From: Chryseobacterium endalhagicum
GTDB taxonomy: Bacteria > Bacteroidota > Bacteroidia > Flavobacteriales > Weeksellaceae
DNA length: 64,000 nt
NCBI RefSeq assembly: GCF_016745235.1
Contig: NZ_JAELVM010000003.1
Span: forward strand, 620,001-684,000
Direction: 5' to 3'
Below, piece after piece: positions 10,401 to 18,493 of the stretch (within the stretch, counting starts at the first letter, position 1; every line of letters starts with the position of its first letter). The notes beneath the pieces were generated by a model. It was not told the origin of the DNA and made no database searches. It saw nothing but the letters and a program-made list of their open reading frames with translations. The translations under genes and the position numbers were made by a program.

Positions 10401-10799
10401 AGACGTTGTAGTACTTGCATGTCTTAGGTTAACAGCAAATCCTGCAAAAGAACCTTCAAACGGCGTAGTGGTATCCGTAGAAAGACCACTGTAAGTACCT
10501 GCTAAAGCGGGAGTACCAAGCGTTACAAAACCATTATTGCTGATGTAAACGCTGGAATAGGATTTACCATTGTATTTAAAAACCGACGGTAAATTAATAG
10601 CTGCCGATACAGCATCTGTTCCCAGAGTTGCACCGGATTGCCAGATGGTACGACCTGCTGACAGCGGAGTGTAGGTTCCGCTGCTCTGCGTAAACCCGTA
10701 CCCATTGTTGGTATTGGGGTTTGCTGCCTGTGGCGGACCTACCTGTGCATAAGCCGCCATACTCATGGAAGCCAGACACGTTAGTAGAAGTTTTTTCAT
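7443..10799 (-). CDS. Large modular T9SS cargo protein (adhesin-like)
   Basis: 1118 residues, the largest of the four cargo paralogues. Signal peptide (about 1-18), an N-terminal beta domain at about 20-250, a jelly-roll domain ending DDIYIDNVSIS at about 265-430, two FN3/Ig-like domains at about 435-620, a second jelly-roll domain at about 625-800 (homologous to the 2365-3948 protein), another FN3 domain at about 805-890, a prepeptidase-like PANDNC domain at about 895-1035 (homologous to the 5664-7148 protein) and a T9SS sorting domain (AYPNPFADVLNIS, end KAIKK). The order reads as a mosaic assembled from modules of its neighbours. Expected on the cell surface; no catalytic motif recognised. 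Confidence 0.88.
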   Translation of the reverse strand: MKKLLLTCLASMSMAAYAQVGPPQAANPNTNNGYGFTQSSGTYTPLSAGRTIWQSGATLGTDAVSAAINLPSVFKYNGKSYSSVYISNNGFVTLGTPALAGTYSGLSTDTTTPFEGSFAGFAVNLRHASTTTSEISYETVGSKFIVQFTDLQGNSAAAAQLLNFQIQLDLTSNTVDIVYGNCVSGTATITGQVGIRGAESSDVNNRTGSDWTATAIGTSNTSSCTLGTSNGTTVPASGLTFTYTPGTWIAAPATYATLPFTESFGSWANGNSTGDLPNAANWRTWPSRGDNSWRASDNSTSGFSSVSGWTSTSGTATVAAPAVAPTARFHAYNTVNASGYMDLYIDLSAGAGSRILSFDYINPTGTDNLKIQVSTDGGTTFNAVGSTYGVSASWSSKYVDLGTSSATAIVRFLATGDNGSDDIYIDNVSISAVTCLMPDTVTVGTSTATTESVSWTIATPAPSYDIYYSTTNTAPTSGSTPNVIGATGTTNTLINLNPLTTYYVWVRSRCSTTDQSIWIAGPSFTTKAFCPVVSAPAASASGVSLTPTFTWAANADATGYRLTIGTTSGGTDILNNVDLGNVTTYTLPTALNTSTTYYYTINSYNAGVTSTSCTVRSFTTICGVITPVYTNDFASFPGSCWSLANGGTPATGPGTGTTNYWVNDGFLNVGSSGAARMNLYSTGRNGWLKSPAFNLSAGGYRVKFNYGVTGYDVTTTSVMGSDDIVQFLVSVDGGTTWEVLNTWNAANAPNNTSNTYTFDLSNFLGTNTVFAIYGSDGAVNDAPDYDFFVDNFAVEAIPACDTPGSLSHSAVTDASATISWVAPSAAPANGYQYYYSTTNTAPASGTSTAAMTQNLGPLQPQTTYYYWVRSMCAGMESAWVSGSFTTLASPPANDNCASAVDLVVGGTFAQNAVTGTTAGSTNTPALTASCLTTTTNVAGNVWYKVVVPASGSVTVETDTTTGTALTDTVMSVFADCNSTTSISCDDDSGNGNFSKVSLTGQTPGATLYVSVWRYSNAGGGTDGQFKVSAYDASLLATSEVSAAKNDLKAYPNPFADVLNISDISKVKSVSIVDLAGRVVKTIDNPSSALQLGDLKQGMYLVTLNLKDGSKQTIKAIKK

Positions 10800-11130
10800 A
10801 TGTAGTAAAAATAAAATTAGAGGGTAAAAGTAAACAAATATTCCCTCTAAATTCTAAAATTATCATAAAATATTAGTGAAATATTCTTAAAATAATTACT
10901 TTATTGCCTAAAATTAAACATATATTTAATTTTAATGTTAAATAATCAACCCTGATAAAAACACAACACCACTGATTAACAACAACTTAAATTAAATTTT
11001 AAAGTCACAAATAATGGAAAAATTTCTATTTAACATAAAAAAATATTTAAAATTTTCACCAAATAACGATATATTATTAATAAAAAAAGCGGCAAAAAAT
11101 GCCGCTTTTTTATAAGATATTTCACAAATC
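10800..11130. other. AT-rich intergenic stretch upstream of the large T9SS gene
   Basis: 331 bp without a gene. It holds the upstream region of the 7443-10799 gene and, at 11082-11112, the dnaE terminator. No repeat of the families described elsewhere in the window was seen, and no clear promoter with both elements. Confidence 0.6.
11082..11112 (-). terminator. dnaE intrinsic terminator
   Basis: AAAAAAAGCGGC (11082-11093) and GCCGCTTTTTT (11101-11111) flank a short A-rich loop; T run on the minus strand, just after the dnaE stop. Confidence 0.88.
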
Positions 11131-14100
11131 CTAGTTCAAATAAAACTCATATTTGTTAAGGAGCTGAATCTGCTTGATCAGATCACCGTTCAGATCCACG
11201 GAATGTTTCATAGATTGCACTTCAATATGGGAATCATCATCAATATTTTTAATAAAGAATTTAAGCTTCTGGTTTCCTTTATTCCTGTCGAGAACCGTTC
11301 TGAAAAACTCAAGGTCTTCCGTACGCACATCCATCACATCCATCACCAGGGAAATGCTTTTGGCAAATCTCTCAAAAGCTTCCTGAAGTTCAATCACATC
11401 GTTCACATTCACGAAAACCCTTCCATCCTTCACCTGTGCAAATTTTATTTTAAAAATCACAAACCTCTGAACCTCCAGCTTTTCCTTCAGACGCATATAA
11501 TCCCGGTCTCCCAACCTGAAAGAATACGACCCGGAATAATCTTCAAGGGTAACAAAAGCTACCTTTTCACCACTTCTGAAGCCATCCTGAACCCTGTATT
11601 CCGTAATCAGCCCGGCCACTGTATATTCTTTTCCGGCGCCGCCATTTTCGCGCTCCTTCTGCATGGTTTTCCAGTCTTTCTTCTTTTCCTCAAACAGTTC
11701 TTCCTGTTTATTGGAGAAAGCCTGTTCTTTATAAGCATCCACCTCATCAAGGTTTAAAAAGAGGAAATTACCTTTCGGTTCTGCTTTTTTCATCACTTCC
11801 TCTATTACTTCCTCTTCACCGATGGACAGATCATCAGAAATAATTTCCGTAAGGTCTACCGTTTCATCCTGGGTATCCGTTTCTAAAATAGGCACTTCAT
11901 CTGTTACCGTTTTTTCTTCTCCTTCTTTTTCCAGTACACTTTTTTTGGAAAGCTGTCCCTGCATAAACTGGAACTGATATTTGAATTCATCCAGCGGATG
12001 CGCAGAAAGATAGAATCCGATGATTTCTTTTTCTTTATTAAGCTTGTGCATATTCGGCCATTCCGGGCAAGGCAGCAGTTTGGGCTGCTCGATCTGTACC
12101 TCATCGGCAAAATCAGCAAAAAGAGAATGTTCCATTTCATTCTTGCTTTCCTGGAAACTCTGTCCGTATCTGATCAACCGTTCAAGGTTAGTTTTCCCTG
12201 CCATATCAATATCGAAATACTGGCCTCTGTGGTAAGAACCCAGTTCATCGAAAGCACCTGCCAGCACTAAGCTTTCTGCCACTCTTTTATTCATCTGGGA
12301 AGGAAGAATCCTTTCAAAGAAATCATAGATATTTTTGAATCTTCCATTGGCTCTTTCTCTTGTAATAGCCTCACTCGGTCCTTCTCCGATTCCTTTAATC
12401 GCACCCAGTCCAAAACGGATCTGTCCTTTTTCGTTTACAGAGAATTTATACTGGGATTCATTCACATCCGGACCTAAAACATCCACCCCGATACTTTTAC
12501 AGTCTTCCATGAACATCGTAATAGAATCGGTATTGTTAATGTTATTACTCATCACACTCGCCATATATTCTGCCGGAAAATTCGCTTTCAGATAGGCTGT
12601 ATGATAAGCAATCAAAGCATAACAGGTAGAGTGGGACTTGTTGAAGGCATATTCTGCGAACGCTTTCCAGTCATTCCAGATTTTGTTTAAACGGTCTTCA
12701 TCCAGATTGTTTTTCTTTCCGCCCTCAATGAATTTAGGGTACATTTTATTCAGAACGTCAATCTGCTTTTTACCCATCGCCTTTCTCAGCGTATCCGCCT
12801 CACCTTTGGTAAAATCGGCCAGTTTCTGGGATAAAAGCATTACCTGCTCCTGGTATACGGTAATTCCGTAGGTTTCTTTTAAATATTCTTCAGTTTCCGG
12901 TAAATCGTAAACAATTTCTTCGATTCCGTGCTTTCTGTTGATAAAGTTCGGGATATATTTAATCGGGCCCGGACGGTATAAAGCATTCATGGCAATAAGG
13001 TCGGCAAAAACCGTAGGCTTAAGCTCTCTCATGTACTTCTGCATTCCCGGACTTTCATACTGGAAAATCCCGATGGTTCTTCCTTCTTTAAATAACTGGT
13101 AGGTTTTGGCGTCGTCAAGCGGAATCTCGTCCGGATCAAGATCGATATTATGTCTCTGCTTAACCAGTTTCATCGCATCTTTAATAATCGTAAGGGTTCT
13201 CAGTCCCAGGAAGTCCATTTTCAGAAGTCCTGCACTTTCCGCTACCGAGTTATCGAACTGGGAAACCAAGATATCGGCATCTTTCGCTGCAATCGTTATC
13301 GGAACAAGATTACTCACATCTTCAGGCGTAATGATCACCCCGCAGGCATGAATTCCCGTGTTCCTGATACAGCCTTCCATTTTCTTCGCACTCGCCAGTA
13401 CATCGAAACGCGGATCCTCAGGATTATCGAGCACCATCCTCATTTCATCTACCAGCATCTGCTCTTCAGGCTTCAGCTTGTCGTATTTTGCCAAAGCTTT
13501 GGCAATATTCATTCCCGGGCTGGCCGGGATCAGTTTTGCAATATTGTTCGTGTCAGGAATCGGAAGATCCAATACCCTTCCGGCATCCTTGATGGCTGAT
13601 TTCCCTCCCAGAACCGAGTAAGTAATGATCTGCGCTACCTGGCTCTGGCCGTATTTTTCAATTACCCATTTAATAATCCTATCCCTTCCTTCATCATCAA
13701 AGTCAATATCAATATCAGGCATGGAAACCCTCTCCGGATTCAGGAATCTCTCAAAAAGGAGATCATATTTAATTGGGTCTACATTGGTAATCCCGATGGT
13801 ATAGGCTACCGCAGAACCTGCTGCAGATCCCCTTCCCGGTCCTACCCAAACGCCCATATTCCGGGCTTCATTACAGAAATCCTGTACAATAAGGAAGTAT
13901 CCCGGGTATCCGGTATTGGCGATTACATCAAGCTCAAAGTCCAGACGTTCTTTGATTTCTTCTGTAATTTCAGTATATCTTTTTCTCGCTCCTTCATAGG
14001 TAAGATGGGTCAGGTAGGCCATCTCCCCTCTTTTACCCCCATCCACAGCATCTTCCGGACGGATAAATTCTTCAGGAATATCAAATTTTGGAAGAAGAAC

Positions 14101-15792
14101 ATCCCTTTTTAAGGTATAAGGACTGAATTTTGCGAGGAATTCATCATAAGCCTCAAAAGCATCCGGATAAGCCAGAAACGCTTCTTTGATCTCTTCACTG
14201 TTTTTTATATAATATTCTCCCGTGGTAAGCCCTCTTCGTTTTCCGAATCCCTTTCCTACTGGGGTATTTAGTTTTTCACCGTCTTTGATGCAGCTTACAA
14301 TATCCTGGATATTGGCATCATCGCTGTGGGTATAAAATGTTTCGTTCTGGGCCAGAATTTTGGTGTTGTATTTATCTGCCAGATAGAGTAAAACTTCATT
14401 CAAATGCTCTTCCTCGGGAAGTTTATGATTCTGAAGCTGTACATAGAAATCATCCCCGAATGTTTCTTTCCACCATTTGAAAAGCTCTTCCCCTTTCTGC
14501 TCTCCCGTATTAAGGATCGCATCAGGAATATCACCTAAAATTCCGGAGGTTACGGCAATCAATCCTTCTTTGTATTCAGCAATTAATTCCCTGCTGATCC
14601 TCGGCACTCCAAAATAGAATCCTTTCAAAAATCCTATACTGGAAAGTTTGGCGAGGTTTTTATAGCCGTTAAAATCTTTGGCCAAAAGAACCATCTGCGT
14701 TCTTCTGTCCGGATCATCTTTGGTAAACTGCTTCTGCTCGTATCGTTCTGAAATATAAAATTCACAGCCTACAACAGGGATAAGCGGCGTTGAAACGGGT
14801 TCTGCTTCTGTAAATTCTGTTCCATTCTCTTCCGCTTCCTGCTTTTTCGCAAGGAATTCCTTATGTTTTTTTGAACGGTCTGAATTCGCGGATTCTACAG
14901 CTGAAACAAATTTGAAAGCTCCCATCATATTTCCGATATCCACCATTCCTACGGCAGGAAAGTTATCATCGGCAGCTTTTTTTATAAGATCATTGATGCT
15001 GGAAGTGGCCATCAAGGTGGAGAAAACACTGTGGCTGTTGAAATTGAAATATTTTCCGATATCAATCTCGTCAATACTTCCAAAATCCTGCTGTTTTTTC
15101 TTATTATTGAAATCTGCAACCTGTCTTCGGATCACAATATCAAACGCCTGTATCGGGTCCGGATAAAGTGTTTTGAAATAGGTCAGCTGATCTTCAGAGA
15201 TCTTCAGTACTTCGGCAGGAATTACGCCTATCCTCATCATTTCGAAGAAAACCCGGGCTGTTGCATTTACGTCGGCAGCAGCGTTGTGAGCTTCATCAAA
15301 TTTATGTCCATAGAGTTTTTCATATAACTCTTCAAGCTTTGGAGACTTGTATCTTCCGCCTCTTCCGCCTCCAAGTTTACAGTAATCTGTCCCTAAAACC
15401 ATGGTATCGGCTTTGGGCTTTTTCTGAAGATTGTCCTCTATATTTTTTCTGAAAAATTCTGCTCCTACAATATTATAATCGAATTCCACGTTGTGTCCGG
15501 AGACTACTCTTACCCTGTCCAGCGCTTTTGAGAACTCTTCCAGGATTTCCTGCAGGTCACGTCCTTCTTCATTGGCGATCTTGGTGGTAATTCCGTGAAT
15601 TCTTGCGGCATTGAAGGGAATATCATACCCTTCAGGTTTTATAATATAATCCTGGTTTTCAATTAATTTCCCATCATCATCGTGGATCTGCCATGCAATC
15701 TGAACCATTCTTGGCCAGTTGTCAGAGTCTGAAAGCGGAGCATTGAAATTCTTGGGTAAACCGGTTGTTTCTGTGTCAAAAATTAAGTACAT
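11131..15792 (-). CDS. dnaE: DNA polymerase III alpha subunit with fused DnaQ-like exonuclease
   Basis: 1553 residues, longer than the roughly 1160 of E. coli DnaE because an N-terminal DEDDh 3'-5' exonuclease (about 1-185) is fused on: D6 and E8 (DTETTG), D105 (HNVEFD), H169 and D174. A PHP domain follows (about 245-420), then the C-family polymerase core with the GPGRGSAAGSA loop and the catalytic PDIDIDFDDEGRD motif, helix-hairpin-helix region, and an OB fold near 1390-1480. This is the replicative polymerase. The PHP domain looks metal-poor: the first His of the usual HxxxHS pattern is Asn250 and the TDHGN motif reads VDIGN (H to I286), consistent with proofreading done by the fused exonuclease. 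It stands alone with its own terminator. Confidence 0.96.
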   Translation of the reverse strand: MYLIFDTETTGLPKNFNAPLSDSDNWPRMVQIAWQIHDDDGKLIENQDYIIKPEGYDIPFNAARIHGITTKIANEEGRDLQEILEEFSKALDRVRVVSGHNVEFDYNIVGAEFFRKNIEDNLQKKPKADTMVLGTDYCKLGGGRGGRYKSPKLEELYEKLYGHKFDEAHNAAADVNATARVFFEMMRIGVIPAEVLKISEDQLTYFKTLYPDPIQAFDIVIRRQVADFNNKKKQQDFGSIDEIDIGKYFNFNSHSVFSTLMATSSINDLIKKAADDNFPAVGMVDIGNMMGAFKFVSAVESANSDRSKKHKEFLAKKQEAEENGTEFTEAEPVSTPLIPVVGCEFYISERYEQKQFTKDDPDRRTQMVLLAKDFNGYKNLAKLSSIGFLKGFYFGVPRISRELIAEYKEGLIAVTSGILGDIPDAILNTGEQKGEELFKWWKETFGDDFYVQLQNHKLPEEEHLNEVLLYLADKYNTKILAQNETFYTHSDDANIQDIVSCIKDGEKLNTPVGKGFGKRRGLTTGEYYIKNSEEIKEAFLAYPDAFEAYDEFLAKFSPYTLKRDVLLPKFDIPEEFIRPEDAVDGGKRGEMAYLTHLTYEGARKRYTEITEEIKERLDFELDVIANTGYPGYFLIVQDFCNEARNMGVWVGPGRGSAAGSAVAYTIGITNVDPIKYDLLFERFLNPERVSMPDIDIDFDDEGRDRIIKWVIEKYGQSQVAQIITYSVLGGKSAIKDAGRVLDLPIPDTNNIAKLIPASPGMNIAKALAKYDKLKPEEQMLVDEMRMVLDNPEDPRFDVLASAKKMEGCIRNTGIHACGVIITPEDVSNLVPITIAAKDADILVSQFDNSVAESAGLLKMDFLGLRTLTIIKDAMKLVKQRHNIDLDPDEIPLDDAKTYQLFKEGRTIGIFQYESPGMQKYMRELKPTVFADLIAMNALYRPGPIKYIPNFINRKHGIEEIVYDLPETEEYLKETYGITVYQEQVMLLSQKLADFTKGEADTLRKAMGKKQIDVLNKMYPKFIEGGKKNNLDEDRLNKIWNDWKAFAEYAFNKSHSTCYALIAYHTAYLKANFPAEYMASVMSNNINNTDSITMFMEDCKSIGVDVLGPDVNESQYKFSVNEKGQIRFGLGAIKGIGEGPSEAITRERANGRFKNIYDFFERILPSQMNKRVAESLVLAGAFDELGSYHRGQYFDIDMAGKTNLERLIRYGQSFQESKNEMEHSLFADFADEVQIEQPKLLPCPEWPNMHKLNKEKEIIGFYLSAHPLDEFKYQFQFMQGQLSKKSVLEKEGEEKTVTDEVPILETDTQDETVDLTEIISDDLSIGEEEVIEEVMKKAEPKGNFLFLNLDEVDAYKEQAFSNKQEELFEEKKKDWKTMQKERENGGAGKEYTVAGLITEYRVQDGFRSGEKVAFVTLEDYSGSYSFRLGDRDYMRLKEKLEVQRFVIFKIKFAQVKDGRVFVNVNDVIELQEAFERFAKSISLVMDVMDVRTEDLEFFRTVLDRNKGNQKLKFFIKNIDDDSHIEVQSMKHSVDLNGDLIKQIQLLNKYEFYLN

Positions 15793-16167
15793 ATAATTTT
15801 CTAACTTTTTTAAAAAAGAGAATGTAAAGTTACTCCATTTTTTTCAAAAATTCAGCAGGAAAAACATCAAAGAACAGGAATAGATTTTTCACAATAAAAC
15901 AAAATATTCTTATGAAAACAATCTATTTTACACTGATAATAAAATATAATTCACAATAAAAAACAGTTTATTCAGGCGAACTAAACATAATATTAATTTT
16001 TTCTGTAGAATAAAAAAACGCAATACTTTTTATTTTATAAAAAATATTCATCAATAGATAAAAATTAATTCAAAATTTAAACCAAACAATTCATTTACAA
16101 CCACTTAAGTTAAAAACAATAACCTTTATTTATATATTTACATCATATTATAATTATATAAACTGTT
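15793..16167. other. Very AT-rich divergent intergenic region
   Basis: 375 bp between dnaE (minus) and the subtilase gene (plus). It must contain both promoters. TATATTTA at 16133-16140 is one base off the TAnnTTTG -7 consensus upstream of the subtilase start; I could not find a convincing -33 element. No repeats or small genes seen. Confidence 0.5.
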
Positions 16168-18294
16168 ATGAGAAAAATTTTTATCCCGGTCTGCACTTTG
16201 GCCGTTATAACTTTAAGTGCACAAAATAATAATGAAAGTTTAAAAAGAGAATTCTCCAGGCAGAATACTGAGAACAATGAAAGATTTGATGCTTATGCAG
16301 CCAAACTTTATGGAACTGAAAGAAATCCTGACGTTGCAAAGAAAATTGAAGAACAGCGGGCCAACCTGGCAGGATTTTCACTAAACGGAAACCCTTATTT
16401 CCATCAGTCAGAAGATATTAACCAGATTAAAAATTCTAATTCTGATTTTCTTCAGAACGGTACCATTAATGGACTGAATGGCTCTTTTAACGGTGAAAAC
16501 ATTAAGTTCACCGTGTTTGATGGCGGAAGAATATTTGGTGGGCATAGCCTTTTCAACAATGCTCCCAACAGAATAACGAATATGGAAGCCAGCACAATGA
16601 ATTACAGTGCTCATGCAACCAACGTTGGGGGATTTATTGGAGCTAAGCCTGCTAGTCTTTCCGGCGGCGGCAATACCTATAACCCTAAAGGAATAGCGAT
16701 GAATTCCACGATGGATTCTTATTCATTTCAAACCACCACACTACCCGGAAATGCCAGTACCAGTACAGTATTTCAAAAAATACTGACCGCACAGCCAAAA
16801 ATATCCAACCATTCTTACGGAACCAATCAGGGATGGACGGACAGCGATCCGAATCAGCCCAATGGATTGGTGTGGAACGGGAATTATGAAGCCGGAGGTA
16901 CGAACATCTATGATCTTCAGGGAACTTATTATTCTAATGATCAAAATTATGATCAGATTGTTTATAACAATCCGTCCTATATTATTGTAAAGTCCTCAGG
17001 AAACTATTTTGGAATGGGACCTACTGGCAATAATACTCCAAAATACTATAAGAATTTTTCAGTAACACCAACCCAATATGTACAGTTTACAGCCAATGCG
17101 GCCAACCTTCCGCCCAACAACTGCTCTTTAGGATATGACTGTATCGGCCCCGGTTCATTAGCAAAAAACATTATCGTGGTGGGTGCATCAGATATAATCA
17201 CAGCCAACGACGGAAGATATACCGCAGCGGCAGATGTTGTCCGTTCCAGTTACAGCAGCGCAGGACCAAGGGATGATGGTGGGATTAAACCTGATATTAC
17301 AACCGTGGGAACCAATGTTGCCAGTGGTTCTACCGTTGAGGATACAACAGGAAGCAGTACTTATATTGTAGGCAGCGGTACCTCTTACTCCGCACCGGTA
17401 GTTACCGGAATTATCGGATTGTGGACTCAGATTAATAAGCAATTGTTTAATAATGCAGAATTTAATGCGTCATCAGCCAAAGTATTAACGATCCACTCTG
17501 CATCTGAAGCAGGAAACGTGGGCCCGGATCCTTGGCATGGCTGGGGATTCATCAATGCTAAAAAAGGAGCCGAACTGCTTGTTGCAAAATCCAACAATAC
17601 CATCATATTTAAAGATGAAGTACTTAACAGCGGAACCGCGAACCGTAAAACCGTAACGGCTTCCGGCAGCGAGCCTCTTAAAGTAACCATTTCATGGATT
17701 GATCCTGAATACAAACTTCCGGCAGCAGCTACTTTAACAGTTGCAGATGTTTACAACAACAGGGCTTCCAGGCTTGTTAATGATCTAGACTTAAGAATCA
17801 TAGATACTACTGATAATACAATTTATTATCCATGGAAACTGAACGCCAACAGCCCGATGACGCCAGCTACAAAGGCTGACAACACGGTAGACAATGTAGA
17901 GCAGGTGGTAATTGATGCTCCGGTTGCAGGAAGAAACTACAGAATAGAAATTACAAACAAAGGAAATCTTGTGAATAATGCGGGTGTGAACGCTCCTCAA
18001 AATTATTCCATTCTGGTTAGCGGTTACAGCAATGAAGTGCTTGCCACCCAGGAAACGAAGGCAGCGTCAACAATTACGATTGCCCCTACCCTTACGAAGG
18101 ATATTGTTAAGATATTAAATGCACCTCGCAAGGCTGCTTTCAGTGTGTATGACCTTTCAGGTAAAAAATTACAGAGCGGAACAACCAATGGTGATACTGA
18201 ATCTTTAGACCTTTCAGCATTCACTAAAGGTATTTATATCATTGAAGTAAAAACTGAAAAAGAAACAGTTTCCAAAAAAGTTATTAAAGAATAG
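16168..18294 (+). CDS. Secreted S8 family serine peptidase (subtilase) with T9SS sorting domain
   Basis: 708 residues. Signal peptide (about 1-18, ending SAQ), a propeptide-like region to about 110, then a subtilase domain with the triad Asp118 (VFDGG), His149 (SAHATNVGG) and Ser406 (GTSYSAP), followed by a P/proprotein-like beta domain at about 490-625 and a C-terminal T9SS sorting domain (about 640-708, FSVYDLSGKKLQSG, end KKVIKE). It is an endopeptidase delivered to the surface or medium by T9SS, probably for protein nutrition or maturation of other cargo. Substrate not predictable. Monocistronic, with a terminator immediately after it. Its tail is a different subtype from those of the 2.4-10.8 kb cluster. 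Confidence 0.93.
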   Translation: MRKIFIPVCTLAVITLSAQNNNESLKREFSRQNTENNERFDAYAAKLYGTERNPDVAKKIEEQRANLAGFSLNGNPYFHQSEDINQIKNSNSDFLQNGTINGLNGSFNGENIKFTVFDGGRIFGGHSLFNNAPNRITNMEASTMNYSAHATNVGGFIGAKPASLSGGGNTYNPKGIAMNSTMDSYSFQTTTLPGNASTSTVFQKILTAQPKISNHSYGTNQGWTDSDPNQPNGLVWNGNYEAGGTNIYDLQGTYYSNDQNYDQIVYNNPSYIIVKSSGNYFGMGPTGNNTPKYYKNFSVTPTQYVQFTANAANLPPNNCSLGYDCIGPGSLAKNIIVVGASDIITANDGRYTAAADVVRSSYSSAGPRDDGGIKPDITTVGTNVASGSTVEDTTGSSTYIVGSGTSYSAPVVTGIIGLWTQINKQLFNNAEFNASSAKVLTIHSASEAGNVGPDPWHGWGFINAKKGAELLVAKSNNTIIFKDEVLNSGTANRKTVTASGSEPLKVTISWIDPEYKLPAAATLTVADVYNNRASRLVNDLDLRIIDTTDNTIYYPWKLNANSPMTPATKADNTVDNVEQVVIDAPVAGRNYRIEITNKGNLVNNAGVNAPQNYSILVSGYSNEVLATQETKAASTITIAPTLTKDIVKILNAPRKAAFSVYDLSGKKLQSGTTNGDTESLDLSAFTKGIYIIEVKTEKETVSKKVIKE

Positions 18295-18315
18295 TCAATT
18301 AATTCTTTATTCATT

Positions 18316-18347
18316 CCAGCCGTTTTCATATGTTGAAAGCGGCTTTT
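18316..18347 (+). terminator. Intrinsic terminator of the subtilase gene
   Basis: AGCCGTTTTCA and TGAAAGCGGCT form an 11-bp stem with one G-U pair, followed by a TTTTTT run. Confidence 0.85.
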
Positions 18348-18455
18348 TTGTATAGGTAAACTATGATAAAGAACACAGCCTGAAAGCACTGATTATTTAA
18401 AAATCTGTCACATAATAAATCCTTTCGTACAACAATCTCAAGAAAACACTAACAC

Positions 18456-18487
18456 TTGTTCGTATTTTGTTTTTTTGTGTATATTTG
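18456..18487 (+). promoter_or_regulatory. Candidate promoter of the 2-oxoacid dehydrogenase E1 gene
   Basis: TTG at 18456-18458 (-33 type), 21 bp, then TATATTTG at 18480-18487, a full match to the Bacteroidota -7 consensus TAnnTTTG. The element ends 6 bp before ATG 18494, so the mRNA would have almost no leader. This also argues against the upstream ATG at 18467. Confidence 0.55.
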
Positions 18488-18493
18488 CTTCCT

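Noticed and set aside
11203..11757. 184-codon antisense frame at the 3' end of dnaE
   Set aside because: Opposite strand of a conserved OB-fold region; no promoter or family support.
18467..18493. Nine-codon upstream extension of the E1 gene (MFFCVYLLP)
   Set aside because: It overlaps a full promoter match (TATATTTG at 18480-18487) and does not resemble E1 N-termini; ATG 18494 is the better start.
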